Positions 17,593 to 26,522 of a DNA stretch of 64,000 bases are shown piece after piece; within the stretch, counting starts at the first letter, position 1; each line of letters starts with the position of its first letter. Made by a program: the position numbers and the translations under genes. Source of the DNA: an uncultured Bacteroidales bacterium (GTDB taxonomy: Bacteria; Bacteroidota; Bacteroidia; Bacteroidales; Paludibacteraceae); contig CAIUTB010000085.1 in the NCBI GenBank assembly GCA_903901975.1, positions 20,618 through 84,617 on the forward strand, written 5' to 3'. Below the pieces are notes generated by a model, which saw only the letters and a program-made list of their open reading frames with translations, did no database searches and had not been told where the DNA came from.

Positions 17593-20500
17593 ATGAAAAA
17601 AGAAATTACAAAATTGAACCGTAGGCTCATAATGGGTTTATTGGTGGGAATTGCAATTATTAGTGTCAGCACAAGTTTAAATGCTCAAGTCGCACCTACT
17701 GCTCAAACATTACCCTATTCTCAAGATTTCAGCGGTTTAGCTGCAAGCTCTACAACTTTTCCCGCAGGTTGGAATGTTTGGAAAATATCAAATGCACCTA
17801 CTACTTCATATCCAACCATTGCTCCATCTTCCACAGCAAGAGCTTTGACTGCATCTGCAACTAATGCAACAAATAGTAGTGCAGCCTACAATTACGGTGG
17901 TTCATTAGGTTGGTTTAGCTATAATGGTAGTGCTGATTTAGCATTAGTCCTAGCAATTAATACTACAGGAATCACTGGAGTAAGTGTATCATATGAAATT
18001 TCCACTGTAAGAATACCAGGTACAATTCAAGAAAAATGCCAGTTGCAATATGGAACATCTGTAACAGGAACTTTTACTGGTGTAAATAATACAGAATATA
18101 CAACAGTAACAACACCTACTCAAACTACGGGAGGTCCTACTAAACAAGGATCTATTACAATTACAGTGACATTACCATCAGCTTGCGATAATCAGTCAGT
18201 AATCTATTTGAGGTGGGCGGATGCTTATATTGGTTCAACCGCACCAATACAAACAACTGCTCCTTCTTTTACTTTAGACAATGTCTCTGTATCTCAGGCT
18301 TGCCCTACGCCATATAGCTTTACGCTTACATCTTTAGCTGGAACAAATGCTCAAACACCATGTATCAATTCTCCAATTACAAACATTACTTATTCTTTAA
18401 CCAATGCCACTGGTGCTAATGTAACGGGATTACCAACCGGAGTGACTGGTTCATACAGTGGAGGAACGGTTACCATTAGTGGGACTCCTTCTGTTTCAGG
18501 AAATTTCACATACACTATTACTCCTTCCGGAGGTTGTGGCTCTGCTACAACAACTGGTACGATAAATGTTTCTGCAAACACTGCAAATCCTGTTATTACT
18601 TCAACATTGTTATATAATGGAGATACTTCTGTTTCAGGTACAAGTTCAGAGGCAAATGGTACAGTTGTTACAGTATATAAAAATGGAAGTACTTCTATTG
18701 GTACTTCAACAGTTAGTAGTGGTGCTTGGTCGGCTACAGTAAGTGCCTTAACAACAGGTGATCTCATTACTGCTACAGCTACTGCAACAGGCAAATGTGT
18801 CAGTTCTTCATCGAGTTCAGTAACAGTTGCATCAAATAGCACTCCAACTTTAGGTTGGACAAGTGGTTCGACAACTCAAGCTGTAACTGTTGGTTCTGCT
18901 ATTGGAAGCATATTATACACCTGGGGTGGCTCAGCTACAACATCAAATGTCGTATGGACAGGAAGCTCTTCGAGTATACCTTCAGGAATTAATGAAACAA
19001 AAAGCAGTCCTACATTAACTATTGCAGGTACACCAACCCTTCCCGGAACCTATAACTATAGTGTAACTTCTACCGATGGAACAAATACTTCAACTCCTGC
19101 ATTGACCGGAACGTTAACCGTAAAATTAGCGACACCAGATGTTACATCTGGAGCAATAACTCCTAGCAATCAGGGCTTCACTGCTCAATGGGCAGCTGTA
19201 AATAATATTACAAATTACACGTTGAAAGTTTATCTGGGGGCAACTGTGGTTTCTACAATTTCTTCTATCAGTTCATCTGCAACCAGTCAAGCAGTTACAG
19301 GCTTAAGTGCGAATACTAGCTATACTTATACCGTAACAGCCATTGGCGATGGTAGTTTAATTCCAAACTCTAATGAATCTGCTGGTTCTGCAAGTGTAAA
19401 AACCTTAAACACAGCTAAAGCTATTACTGTATTTTCCATTACTGGACAAGCGGGTTCAACAATTAATGGAACAAATATTTCTGTTGTAATGCCTTATGGA
19501 ACAATTGGGACAAGTTATGCTCCATCAATCACACAAACGGGTGTGAATATTTCTCCAACCGGAGCTCAGGATTTCAGTTCTCCTGTACAATATACAGTAA
19601 CCGCAGAAGATGGTTCAACTCAGATTTATACGGCTACAGTATCACTTGGTTCTACAGCAACCGATTATTTTCGCACGAAAGCAACCGGCAACTGGAATGA
19701 CAATACGAAATGGCAATCCTCCCCAAATTCAGGGACAGATTGGTATGATGCAACATTATATCCTGATGCCAATGCGACTTCTGTAAGTATTTCACATAAT
19801 GTAACTTATGCAGGTACTCCATCTTCAGTAGGCAATGTAACTGTAAACTCAGGCGTAACCCTTACAAACACAACAACATCAATTGCTGTGGCTTCCGGAC
19901 AAACTCTGACTATTGCAAGTGGGGGAACTTTGGATAATCAAGCCAGTACAGGAGCAACAATTACTGCAGGGAGTGGAAGTATTCAGGTTAATGGAACTTA
20001 TAAAATGACTGCTGTTAATGCAAGTGGATCTGTAATATCTTTGACAAATATAAATTTCAACGCACCTACAGCGGGTGTATCAGGTTCAGGAGGAACATTA
20101 TATATAGGCGGAGCAGCTAATTTTCGAATTCCTTCAACAAATAATTACAACATTGAATGGGCATCATCTGCTAGTAACACGTTAGTCAATGTGACTGGAA
20201 GCAATACAATTTCCGGAAATTTAACAATATCAAACGCTGTCGTACTTAATATGGGCACAGGTGGAACAGGTAGGTCTTTAACTATCAATGGCGATTTAAT
20301 TTTATCAGGTGGAGGTTCGCTGAATCCATTAGGTAGTCCGGGAGGATCTGCTACTCAATCAGCAACAATCAATGGAAATGTATATTTATCAGGAGCTTCA
20401 AAACTATATGCCGCTGCTCTTACAGCTTCAGCTGGAGTAGGAACTTTGAACATAAAAGGAAATGTATACATTCAAAATCCATCTACAACAGTAGCTATTG

Positions 20501-22509
20501 GTAATGGAAACTCTTCTTATGGCACTCTTAGCTTTACTGGTGGGAGTCAACAACATACCATTACAGTTAATTCTTCTGTAACTTCAAGTCAATATACTGT
20601 TGGTGATTTTACACTTAACGATGCTAATGGATTAGCTTTGGGAAGTGATTTAACTATTGGTGGTACAGCCACACTTACAAATGGTACACTAACTGTTGGA
20701 GCACACACTTTAGCTCTTAACGGTCCTGCCATTGCCGGTACTGCAAGCAATCTGTCTGCTGGTGGAACTTCTTCCATTTCGATTGGTGGTTCATCCATTG
20801 GAGTAAATATTCCGTCCAATATTACCACTTTGAATAATTTGACGCTGAATAATTCAAATGGTACAACCTTACAGGCTGGTTTAACTGTAGGAGGAACCCT
20901 TACTTTAACTTCAGGTGCATTAGCCACAGGATCTAATACGATGACTTTAAATGGAGCAATATCCGGCTCAGGAACTATAAATACAGCAACAACCGGTACA
21001 TTGGCTTTTGGAGGTACTTCCGAACAAACACTTGCTGCAGCCAATCTAACTTCAGGCGCAGTAAATGTACTTACTGTAAAAGCCAATGCAAAACTGACAA
21101 CAACAGGAAGTATAACTGCAACTACTCTCAATATTTTAAATGATGGGACAAGTGCTGGAACAGGGACATTAAAAGATGTTGCCGGCACATTAGCAGCATC
21201 CCAGACCAATGTTTCTCAATTTATTTCCGGAGGCCGAAACTGGTATCTTTCAAGTCCGGTAACAGGTGCAACAGGTTCGGGAGTGTTAGGAACATCAACT
21301 GCATCCACAAAACCAATCTGTTTTGACTGGTATGACGAATCAAAAGGCTCTGCGTCAGGTTGGACTACTCAAGCGTCAACACTTACACCTGCTCTGGGAT
21401 ATGTTGCAATAAACTCAACTATTACTCCAAGTACAGATGGAACACTGACTTTTAGCGGAGCACTGAACACAGGTTCAATACCGCTAAATTTAACAACTAG
21501 TTCCACTACGAATTATGTCGGTTATAATTTGGTTGGAAATCCATTTCCTGCATATTTAGATATTAGCAATTTAGCAGGCAATTCCAATTTAGTGGCAAGT
21601 TATTGGTATCGTACATATAAATCAGGAGGGTATGTATTTGATAGTGAAAATTTACCCAGTGGATTAGGCACCAGTTTAAGCGGTCTGCAAATGACAGGAA
21701 AAATACCACCTTTGCAAGCTTTCTGGTTGCTGGCTAATAATGCATATTCTTTCTCATTTTCAAGTGCTAATTGTGTTCATCAGGACAATACAAATAATAA
21801 ATTCAGAGCACCTTCGACGGTTAATGCTACACAACAAGTATTGCGTATACAGGTTTCAAATGGAATAAACAGCGATGAAGCGATTATTTATTCGAATGCA
21901 GCTGCCTCCAATACCTATGATGCTTATGATACACCCAAGATGTCGAACAACAATGCTGTCATTCCTGAAATCGCAACGATAGTTGATGGTCATACGCTGG
22001 TTATCAATGGATTTAATACTATTCCGGTTAATACCGAACTACCCTTGTTATTTACTACTGCTCAGCAAAACAGCTTTAGCATCAAAGCATCTCAGTTCAA
22101 TAACTTTGATGCCGGAACTCAGCTTATCCTGAAAGATTATGCTGACCCGCTTAACCCAATTTTGACCGATATTAGTAATGGCAACAGCTATTCATTTAGT
22201 TCAGGGATTACAACAAATAATAGCAGCCGTTTTGCGCTGATTTTCAAAGCACCTTCAATTGCTACCGCTATTAACCAAGGAAACAACGATAAGGTTTGGA
22301 TTTCGACCAATGTCAACAACCAGATAATGATTAACGGCAATACAGGTACAGCTTCAGTGACAGTTTACAACGCTCTTGGTCAGAAGATATATTCAAATAC
22401 GCTGACTTCAAACCTGAGTGTACTGAACACTTCACTTTGTTCCGGACTGTATGTGGTTAGCGTTACAACTGAAGGAAAAAGTATTAGTAAAAAAGTAATT
22501 ATTGATTGA
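17593..22509 (+). CDS. giant T9SS-secreted multidomain surface protein, no catalytic domain recognised
   Basis: The protein is about 1638 residues. The signal peptide ends near SLNAQ. A choice-of-anchor-like region (PYSQDFSGL...GWNVWKI) follows, then several Ig-like modules (one with TVGSAIGSILYTWGG, related to those in the PL1 and PL9 enzymes), a fibronectin-III-like segment, a cadherin-like/DUF5018-type segment (ITVFSITGQAG) and a long glycine/threonine-rich beta-helical stretch. The C-terminal quarter carries the YNLVGNPFPAYLDIS motif common in T9SS cargo and a sorting domain (VWISTNVNNQIMING). I chose ATG 17593 because upstream in-frame starts lie at or near the predicted transcription start; ATG 17587 is nearly as good. 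The shared operator implies induction with the pectinases. It may be an adhesin or binding scaffold. Confidence 0.8.
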   Translation: MKKEITKLNRRLIMGLLVGIAIISVSTSLNAQVAPTAQTLPYSQDFSGLAASSTTFPAGWNVWKISNAPTTSYPTIAPSSTARALTASATNATNSSAAYNYGGSLGWFSYNGSADLALVLAINTTGITGVSVSYEISTVRIPGTIQEKCQLQYGTSVTGTFTGVNNTEYTTVTTPTQTTGGPTKQGSITITVTLPSACDNQSVIYLRWADAYIGSTAPIQTTAPSFTLDNVSVSQACPTPYSFTLTSLAGTNAQTPCINSPITNITYSLTNATGANVTGLPTGVTGSYSGGTVTISGTPSVSGNFTYTITPSGGCGSATTTGTINVSANTANPVITSTLLYNGDTSVSGTSSEANGTVVTVYKNGSTSIGTSTVSSGAWSATVSALTTGDLITATATATGKCVSSSSSSVTVASNSTPTLGWTSGSTTQAVTVGSAIGSILYTWGGSATTSNVVWTGSSSSIPSGINETKSSPTLTIAGTPTLPGTYNYSVTSTDGTNTSTPALTGTLTVKLATPDVTSGAITPSNQGFTAQWAAVNNITNYTLKVYLGATVVSTISSISSSATSQAVTGLSANTSYTYTVTAIGDGSLIPNSNESAGSASVKTLNTAKAITVFSITGQAGSTINGTNISVVMPYGTIGTSYAPSITQTGVNISPTGAQDFSSPVQYTVTAEDGSTQIYTATVSLGSTATDYFRTKATGNWNDNTKWQSSPNSGTDWYDATLYPDANATSVSISHNVTYAGTPSSVGNVTVNSGVTLTNTTTSIAVASGQTLTIASGGTLDNQASTGATITAGSGSIQVNGTYKMTAVNASGSVISLTNINFNAPTAGVSGSGGTLYIGGAANFRIPSTNNYNIEWASSASNTLVNVTGSNTISGNLTISNAVVLNMGTGGTGRSLTINGDLILSGGGSLNPLGSPGGSATQSATINGNVYLSGASKLYAAALTASAGVGTLNIKGNVYIQNPSTTVAIGNGNSSYGTLSFTGGSQQHTITVNSSVTSSQYTVGDFTLNDANGLALGSDLTIGGTATLTNGTLTVGAHTLALNGPAIAGTASNLSAGGTSSISIGGSSIGVNIPSNITTLNNLTLNNSNGTTLQAGLTVGGTLTLTSGALATGSNTMTLNGAISGSGTINTATTGTLAFGGTSEQTLAAANLTSGAVNVLTVKANAKLTTTGSITATTLNILNDGTSAGTGTLKDVAGTLAASQTNVSQFISGGRNWYLSSPVTGATGSGVLGTSTASTKPICFDWYDESKGSASGWTTQASTLTPALGYVAINSTITPSTDGTLTFSGALNTGSIPLNLTTSSTTNYVGYNLVGNPFPAYLDISNLAGNSNLVASYWYRTYKSGGYVFDSENLPSGLGTSLSGLQMTGKIPPLQAFWLLANNAYSFSFSSANCVHQDNTNNKFRAPSTVNATQQVLRIQVSNGINSDEAIIYSNAAASNTYDAYDTPKMSNNNAVIPEIATIVDGHTLVINGFNTIPVNTELPLLFTTAQQNSFSIKASQFNNFDAGTQLILKDYADPLNPILTDISNGNSYSFSSGITTNNSSRFALIFKAPSIATAINQGNNDKVWISTNVNNQIMINGNTGTASVTVYNALGQKIYSNTLTSNLSVLNTSLCSGLYVVSVTTEGKSISKKVIID

Positions 22510-22601
22510 TTTTTTTCTCATGTCTCCCCTACTCTGAAATAAAGCTAAGGAGAATGAGTAAAGCGGGATAAATTCTACTAACAACTATAAAACTAACACA
22601 T

Positions 22602-22769
22602 ATGAACACTGAAAAACATAAATACATCGCACCTCAAATAGAGCGCATCGAGCTTGATAATGAGATAGCACTTCAACTTGAATCCACCCCTCCACCGGCA
22701 CCGGGAGAAACTAAACTTCAAGCACCGGAGTATTTCAACTACGATCCATATAAGACCAATTTGGGTTGA
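22602..22769 (+). CDS. small hypothetical protein, 55 residues
   Basis: ATG 22602 to TGA 22767-22769 reads MNTEKHKYIAPQIERIELDN, then EIALQLESTPPPAPGE, and ends YNYDPYK-like in FNYDPYKTNLG. There is no signal peptide or membrane segment. The pattern (charged start, YxxPxIExIxLDNE, a proline/glycine-rich middle, an aromatic/Asp tail) resembles small Bacteroidota proteins of unknown function that I cannot name. It lies 92 bp after the giant surface protein, probably on the same transcript, and is closed by a strong terminator 7 bp after its stop, which supports a real gene. Confidence 0.65.
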   Translation: MNTEKHKYIAPQIERIELDNEIALQLESTPPPAPGETKLQAPEYFNYDPYKTNLG

Positions 22770-22775
22770 ATTCTA

Positions 22776-22812
22776 CAGGAATCCTTTTCATACAGGGATT
22801 CCTGTTTTTTTT
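22776..22812 (+). terminator. terminator after the 55-residue gene
   Basis: A 9-bp perfect stem (CAGGAATCC at 22776-22784 with its complement at 22796-22804) is followed by eight T residues. Confidence 0.88.
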
Positions 22813-23092
22813 AATCCATATACTGATTTTTCGGTTCTTGTCAATTTTTCAACCTTAAAAGTCAATTTTTGCACATGGAGCATTTGTATACAACGTATAT
22901 TTACATCGACAAATAAAACATAAAAAAAACATCAACCATTTCAAATTTAATTCTAATAAAAAAAACAAAACTCTTTTATTTTTTCATCCTGCATTCTGAA
23001 ATAATAATTTAAAAATGATTAATTTTGGTCTATCAATTTATTGGTAATCCAATTTATAACATTTTTTTTGCTTCTTTTTTTGAAAAACTGTC

Positions 23093-23100
23093 TATATTTG
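23093..23100 (+). promoter_or_regulatory. -7 box TATATTTG of the 1060-residue surface protein gene
   Basis: TATATTTG matches the Bacteroidota TAnnTTTG box, 69 bp before ATG 23169. At the expected operator position (23058) only a poor match, AACATTTTTTTTGCT, is present, with no 21-bp partner. This gene is therefore probably outside the candidate regulon. The AT-rich 22813-23092 stretch shows nothing else. Confidence 0.6.
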
Positions 23101-23168
23101 CCAAGAATAATAAATATACATACTTTATACATCTATTTAAAAAAATTATTAACCCTTAAAAAAAAATC

Positions 23169-26100
23169 ATGAAGAAAATTACTATTACGCTACGGTATTT
23201 AGTACCGATGTTTATCCTTTTACTCTCAGTAAACGGACTTATGGCTCAACAGCTTATTGGAACCTTTCCCACCATGGATGGTGGATTTGAAGGAGAAGCA
23301 GCCTCTGGAACAGCCCTTGTAGGAACTTCAATTGCTACTGGTGTTCAAAGGACTGATTGGACTTGTGGAACTGCAAGTTACGGCACGGTACAGTCTGCTA
23401 CACCTCGTACTGGTTCTAAATATATTAACTTTAATCTTACATCAACGACTAAACGAATACAATCCCCGACAGCTGCAAATGGTGCAATTGTTGGTGGTTC
23501 AACTTACATTGTTCAGTATTATTACAGGACAGCCAGTACAACAGCACCTGGTGGAGGTGCTCATACTATAGGGGCCAGTTCAGATGGTACAAGTCCAACA
23601 TCAACTATGAGCTACACAACAATTACCTCATTAGCTGCAACTAGTGGTATATGGACAAAAGTAACTGCTACTGTGACTGCTACTAGCAGCACACCAAGCC
23701 CGAAATATGGCTACATCTGTGCATTCCGTACAGCTACAGCTATGGCAGCTGCAATGGATATGGATGATTTTGTTGCATATGCAGGGTCAACAGTTGATGT
23801 TACTGCCCCCGATGCACCAACCGCACCTAGTATACCTTCACCGGGAGCCACACAAATGACCATATCCTGGACAGCAGCAGTTGTTGGAGCTGGCAATGGA
23901 GTTGATGGTGGTGGTTATATGGTTGTACGTGGATTAGCTGATCCTGCTACTACTCCGAATGCGAATGGTATTTATGCAGTTGGAAACACGGTGGCTACCG
24001 GAGAACAGGTAGTCTATTTAGGAACAGGTACTTCGTTTAATGATACCGGACTTACACCTTCTACCCCTTACTATTACCGGATTTACTCTGTCGATAAAGC
24101 GTTTAATTATTCAACACCCGTAACGGTTAATGCTACTACAACAATACCAAGTTATGCTGCAGAACCAACTGCACAGGTGAGCGGTTTAAGTTTTAGTCCG
24201 GTTTCTTCTACCGGTTTTACTATTAACTGGACTCCGGCCGTTTCCGGTAGCGGAACAAACCATTTAGTAGTTGTTAAAGCTGCTTCAGATATTACTGCCG
24301 ATCCGGCAGATGGATCAAGTTATACCGCTGACCCTGCATTTGCAACCGGAAGTGCAATTGGTGGTGGAAAAGTAGTATATAATGGTACCGGTAACTCAGT
24401 AATTGTTACTGGTCTTTCAAAAGCCATTATGTATTATCTTCGTATTTATGATTTTAATGGAACAGGCGGGTCTGAAAATTATTTAGTTACTGGTCCAACT
24501 TCAGGTAGTCAACTTGCTTCTCCTGGTGAAATTTCTTCAACTGGATTAAATGTAGGAACTGTTTCTTATTCTACCGGTTCAGCTTGGGTGGGTGGCGTAG
24601 TTCCAACTCGATACGATAATGTAACCATTGTATCGCCAGATGTATTTAACGTAGGTTCAACACAAGCTTGTTATAATCTTACTATTCAATCGGGAGCTAA
24701 AATAGCAGCTGCAAGTCAACAATATTTAGATGTTTATGGCACAAACTTAACATGTAACGGTACATTGGGAGATCCTTCAAATACTGTCTCATTATTGTAT
24801 CTTGAGTTTGGAGGAAATCTTAATATTAACGGTTCAGGAAGTATTTATCCCTGGAAATTACGCCCAATTACTGGTTTAACAAATATAGGAGTAACTTTCG
24901 ATGCCAATGTATCATTAACAATGACAGGAACAACAATGATATTTGATAATGTCGGAAATGATAATGTATACTTCACTGTTAATTCTCCCCGAACGTTGAG
25001 TATCGCAAATAACTTTAACACCTGTTCTTCTTCAGCCACACAAAGTACTTCCAATAATACTCTTACAATAAACAGCGGTGCAACAGTAAATGTAGCTGGT
25101 GTTTTAAATACGAATGAGGTTGTGGGTAAAACTTATACAGCGAATATAAATGGGACATTAGCCGTAACAGGCACTTCTACGCTTTCCGGTACCAGTGGCG
25201 GTGGCGTTGCTACTTTTAATATAAATGGAACATATACGTCTACCGGAAATTTTAACGTTACACCTTCGACTGCTGCTGTAGCTCCGGTTATTAATGTAGG
25301 AAGCACAGGAACAATAACCGTAAGTGGAACTGCTGATTTCTCAAACACAAGTCTTTTGGGATATATAGGTAATGCGCCTTCTACTACTGGAGGAACTTTC
25401 TCGCTTGGTACGGGTGGAACAATTAATATCGCAAACGCTAGTGGTTTAGAGCCCGTTGCCGGACCAATCCGCACTACAACCCGTAACTTCAACACTGCTG
25501 CCAATTATTCATTTGTCGGTTCCTCAGCTCAGGTTCCCGGTAGCGATTTTCCAGCAACTGTAAACAATCTGACTATCAACAATGCTGCCGGGCTTAGTTT
25601 GGGTTCAAGTACTACTGTAAGCGGCACATTAGCACTAACAAGCGGTAAAGTAACCTTAGGAGCAAATGACTTAACTATTGGAACTGCCATTTCGGGTGGA
25701 TCGGCTACAAGTTATATTGTTACAGATGGAGCAGGAAAAGTAACTGCACCTGCTGCTATGGCAGTTGCAACTTTGATACCAATCGGAGCTTCTGCAACCA
25801 GCTATGACCCTGTAAGTGTTACACCAACAACTGCAAGTACTTTTGCGGCAAGGGCTTATACAACTTTATCAGGAACTGCTGTTTATGGGGTACGTTACAA
25901 TCCTAAAGAATGGGACATTACTCCGGCTGTTGCATCTTCTACATTAATTGCATTGACACCATCCAACCTGGTTGAAGCTATTACCAGTCCGGTTATTGGT
26001 CATTACCTAAGTGGTGCTTATGTTAACAATAATACTGTAACTGTAATAGGCAGTACATACTCAGGTACTTTCGACACTTTTTCACCCTTTGTAACCGGTG

Positions 26101-26351
26101 CAAATATTGACGTAACTGCCATAACAAATGCTGTTGATAATGCTGTAAATGCTTATGGGCTTGCGGGTCAACTTATCGTAGATGGCACGTTAGCAGGTGA
26201 TATGATTTCGGTTTACGGACTGAATGGTCAAACAATTACGAATGTAAAAGCAATTAGCAACCAAACCCTATTGAATCTGACTAAGGGAATGTATCTGGTA
26301 AAAGTAAAATCTCAAAAAGATAGCAATAATTTCAAAGTTGTTTTGAAATAA
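23169..26351 (+). CDS. T9SS-secreted surface protein with fibronectin-III and beta-solenoid regions
   Basis: This 1060-residue protein starts with a signal peptide (ILLLSVNGLMAQ). An N-terminal jelly-roll/carbohydrate-binding-like region (about 28-205; YIVQYYYRTAS, KVTATVTATS) is followed by two fibronectin-III-like domains (about 213-320 and 332-448), then a long glycine/threonine/asparagine-rich beta-solenoid (about 455-900). The C-terminus is a sorting domain (YGLAGQLIVDG, SVYGLNGQTI, GMYLVKVKS). No catalytic motif is recognised. It sits inside the pectin locus between two operator-bearing genes but lacks a clear operator itself, so a role in pectin use is inferred only from position. It may act in adhesion or biofilm. 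Confidence 0.78.
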   Translation: MKKITITLRYLVPMFILLLSVNGLMAQQLIGTFPTMDGGFEGEAASGTALVGTSIATGVQRTDWTCGTASYGTVQSATPRTGSKYINFNLTSTTKRIQSPTAANGAIVGGSTYIVQYYYRTASTTAPGGGAHTIGASSDGTSPTSTMSYTTITSLAATSGIWTKVTATVTATSSTPSPKYGYICAFRTATAMAAAMDMDDFVAYAGSTVDVTAPDAPTAPSIPSPGATQMTISWTAAVVGAGNGVDGGGYMVVRGLADPATTPNANGIYAVGNTVATGEQVVYLGTGTSFNDTGLTPSTPYYYRIYSVDKAFNYSTPVTVNATTTIPSYAAEPTAQVSGLSFSPVSSTGFTINWTPAVSGSGTNHLVVVKAASDITADPADGSSYTADPAFATGSAIGGGKVVYNGTGNSVIVTGLSKAIMYYLRIYDFNGTGGSENYLVTGPTSGSQLASPGEISSTGLNVGTVSYSTGSAWVGGVVPTRYDNVTIVSPDVFNVGSTQACYNLTIQSGAKIAAASQQYLDVYGTNLTCNGTLGDPSNTVSLLYLEFGGNLNINGSGSIYPWKLRPITGLTNIGVTFDANVSLTMTGTTMIFDNVGNDNVYFTVNSPRTLSIANNFNTCSSSATQSTSNNTLTINSGATVNVAGVLNTNEVVGKTYTANINGTLAVTGTSTLSGTSGGGVATFNINGTYTSTGNFNVTPSTAAVAPVINVGSTGTITVSGTADFSNTSLLGYIGNAPSTTGGTFSLGTGGTINIANASGLEPVAGPIRTTTRNFNTAANYSFVGSSAQVPGSDFPATVNNLTINNAAGLSLGSSTTVSGTLALTSGKVTLGANDLTIGTAISGGSATSYIVTDGAGKVTAPAAMAVATLIPIGASATSYDPVSVTPTTASTFAARAYTTLSGTAVYGVRYNPKEWDITPAVASSTLIALTPSNLVEAITSPVIGHYLSGAYVNNNTVTVIGSTYSGTFDTFSPFVTGANIDVTAITNAVDNAVNAYGLAGQLIVDGTLAGDMISVYGLNGQTITNVKAISNQTLLNLTKGMYLVKVKSQKDSNNFKVVLK

Positions 26352-26373
26352 CCAACTTTATATCTTTAATTTT

Positions 26374-26409
26374 AAAAACAGCAGAATAGTTATTCTGCTG
26401 TTTTTTTTT
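26374..26409 (+). terminator. terminator after the 1060-residue surface protein gene
   Basis: A 15-bp perfect stem (AAAAACAGCAGAATA at 26374-26388 with its complement at 26391-26405), a 2-nt loop and a T tract, 22 bp after the stop. Confidence 0.9.
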
Positions 26410-26415
26410 GTTGTT

Positions 26416-26479
26416 GTCAAAAAATATACATTTTAAGTCTAATTTTCCACATACAATCAGAGTTCTGCTTATATCTTTA
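26416..26479 (+). promoter_or_regulatory. candidate HTCS operator plus promoter
   Basis: Copy 1 is GTCAAAAAATATACA (26416-26430) and copy 2 is GTCTAATTTTCCACA (26437-26451), 21 bp apart. The -7-like box TATCTTTA is at 26472-26479, 35 bp after the start of copy 2. Copy 1 begins just after the preceding terminator. Confidence 0.72.
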
Positions 26480-26522
26480 CATGAATTAAATCTACTTTAG
26501 TAACCTTTAAAATTTTGCTATT

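Noticed and set aside
20589..21209. 206-codon minus-strand open frame inside the giant surface protein
   Set aside because: Antisense shadow of a Thr/Gly/Ala-rich coding region; composition (Val/Pro/Ala-rich) matches such artefacts, as do 3853-4248 and 18390-18842.
22678..22923. 81-codon plus-strand open frame
   Set aside because: Overlaps the 55-residue gene out of frame and runs through its terminator hairpin.
23037..23072. HTCS operator upstream of the 1060-residue protein gene
   Set aside because: The sequence at the required spacing matches poorly (AACATTTTTTTTGCT) and has no 21-bp partner.
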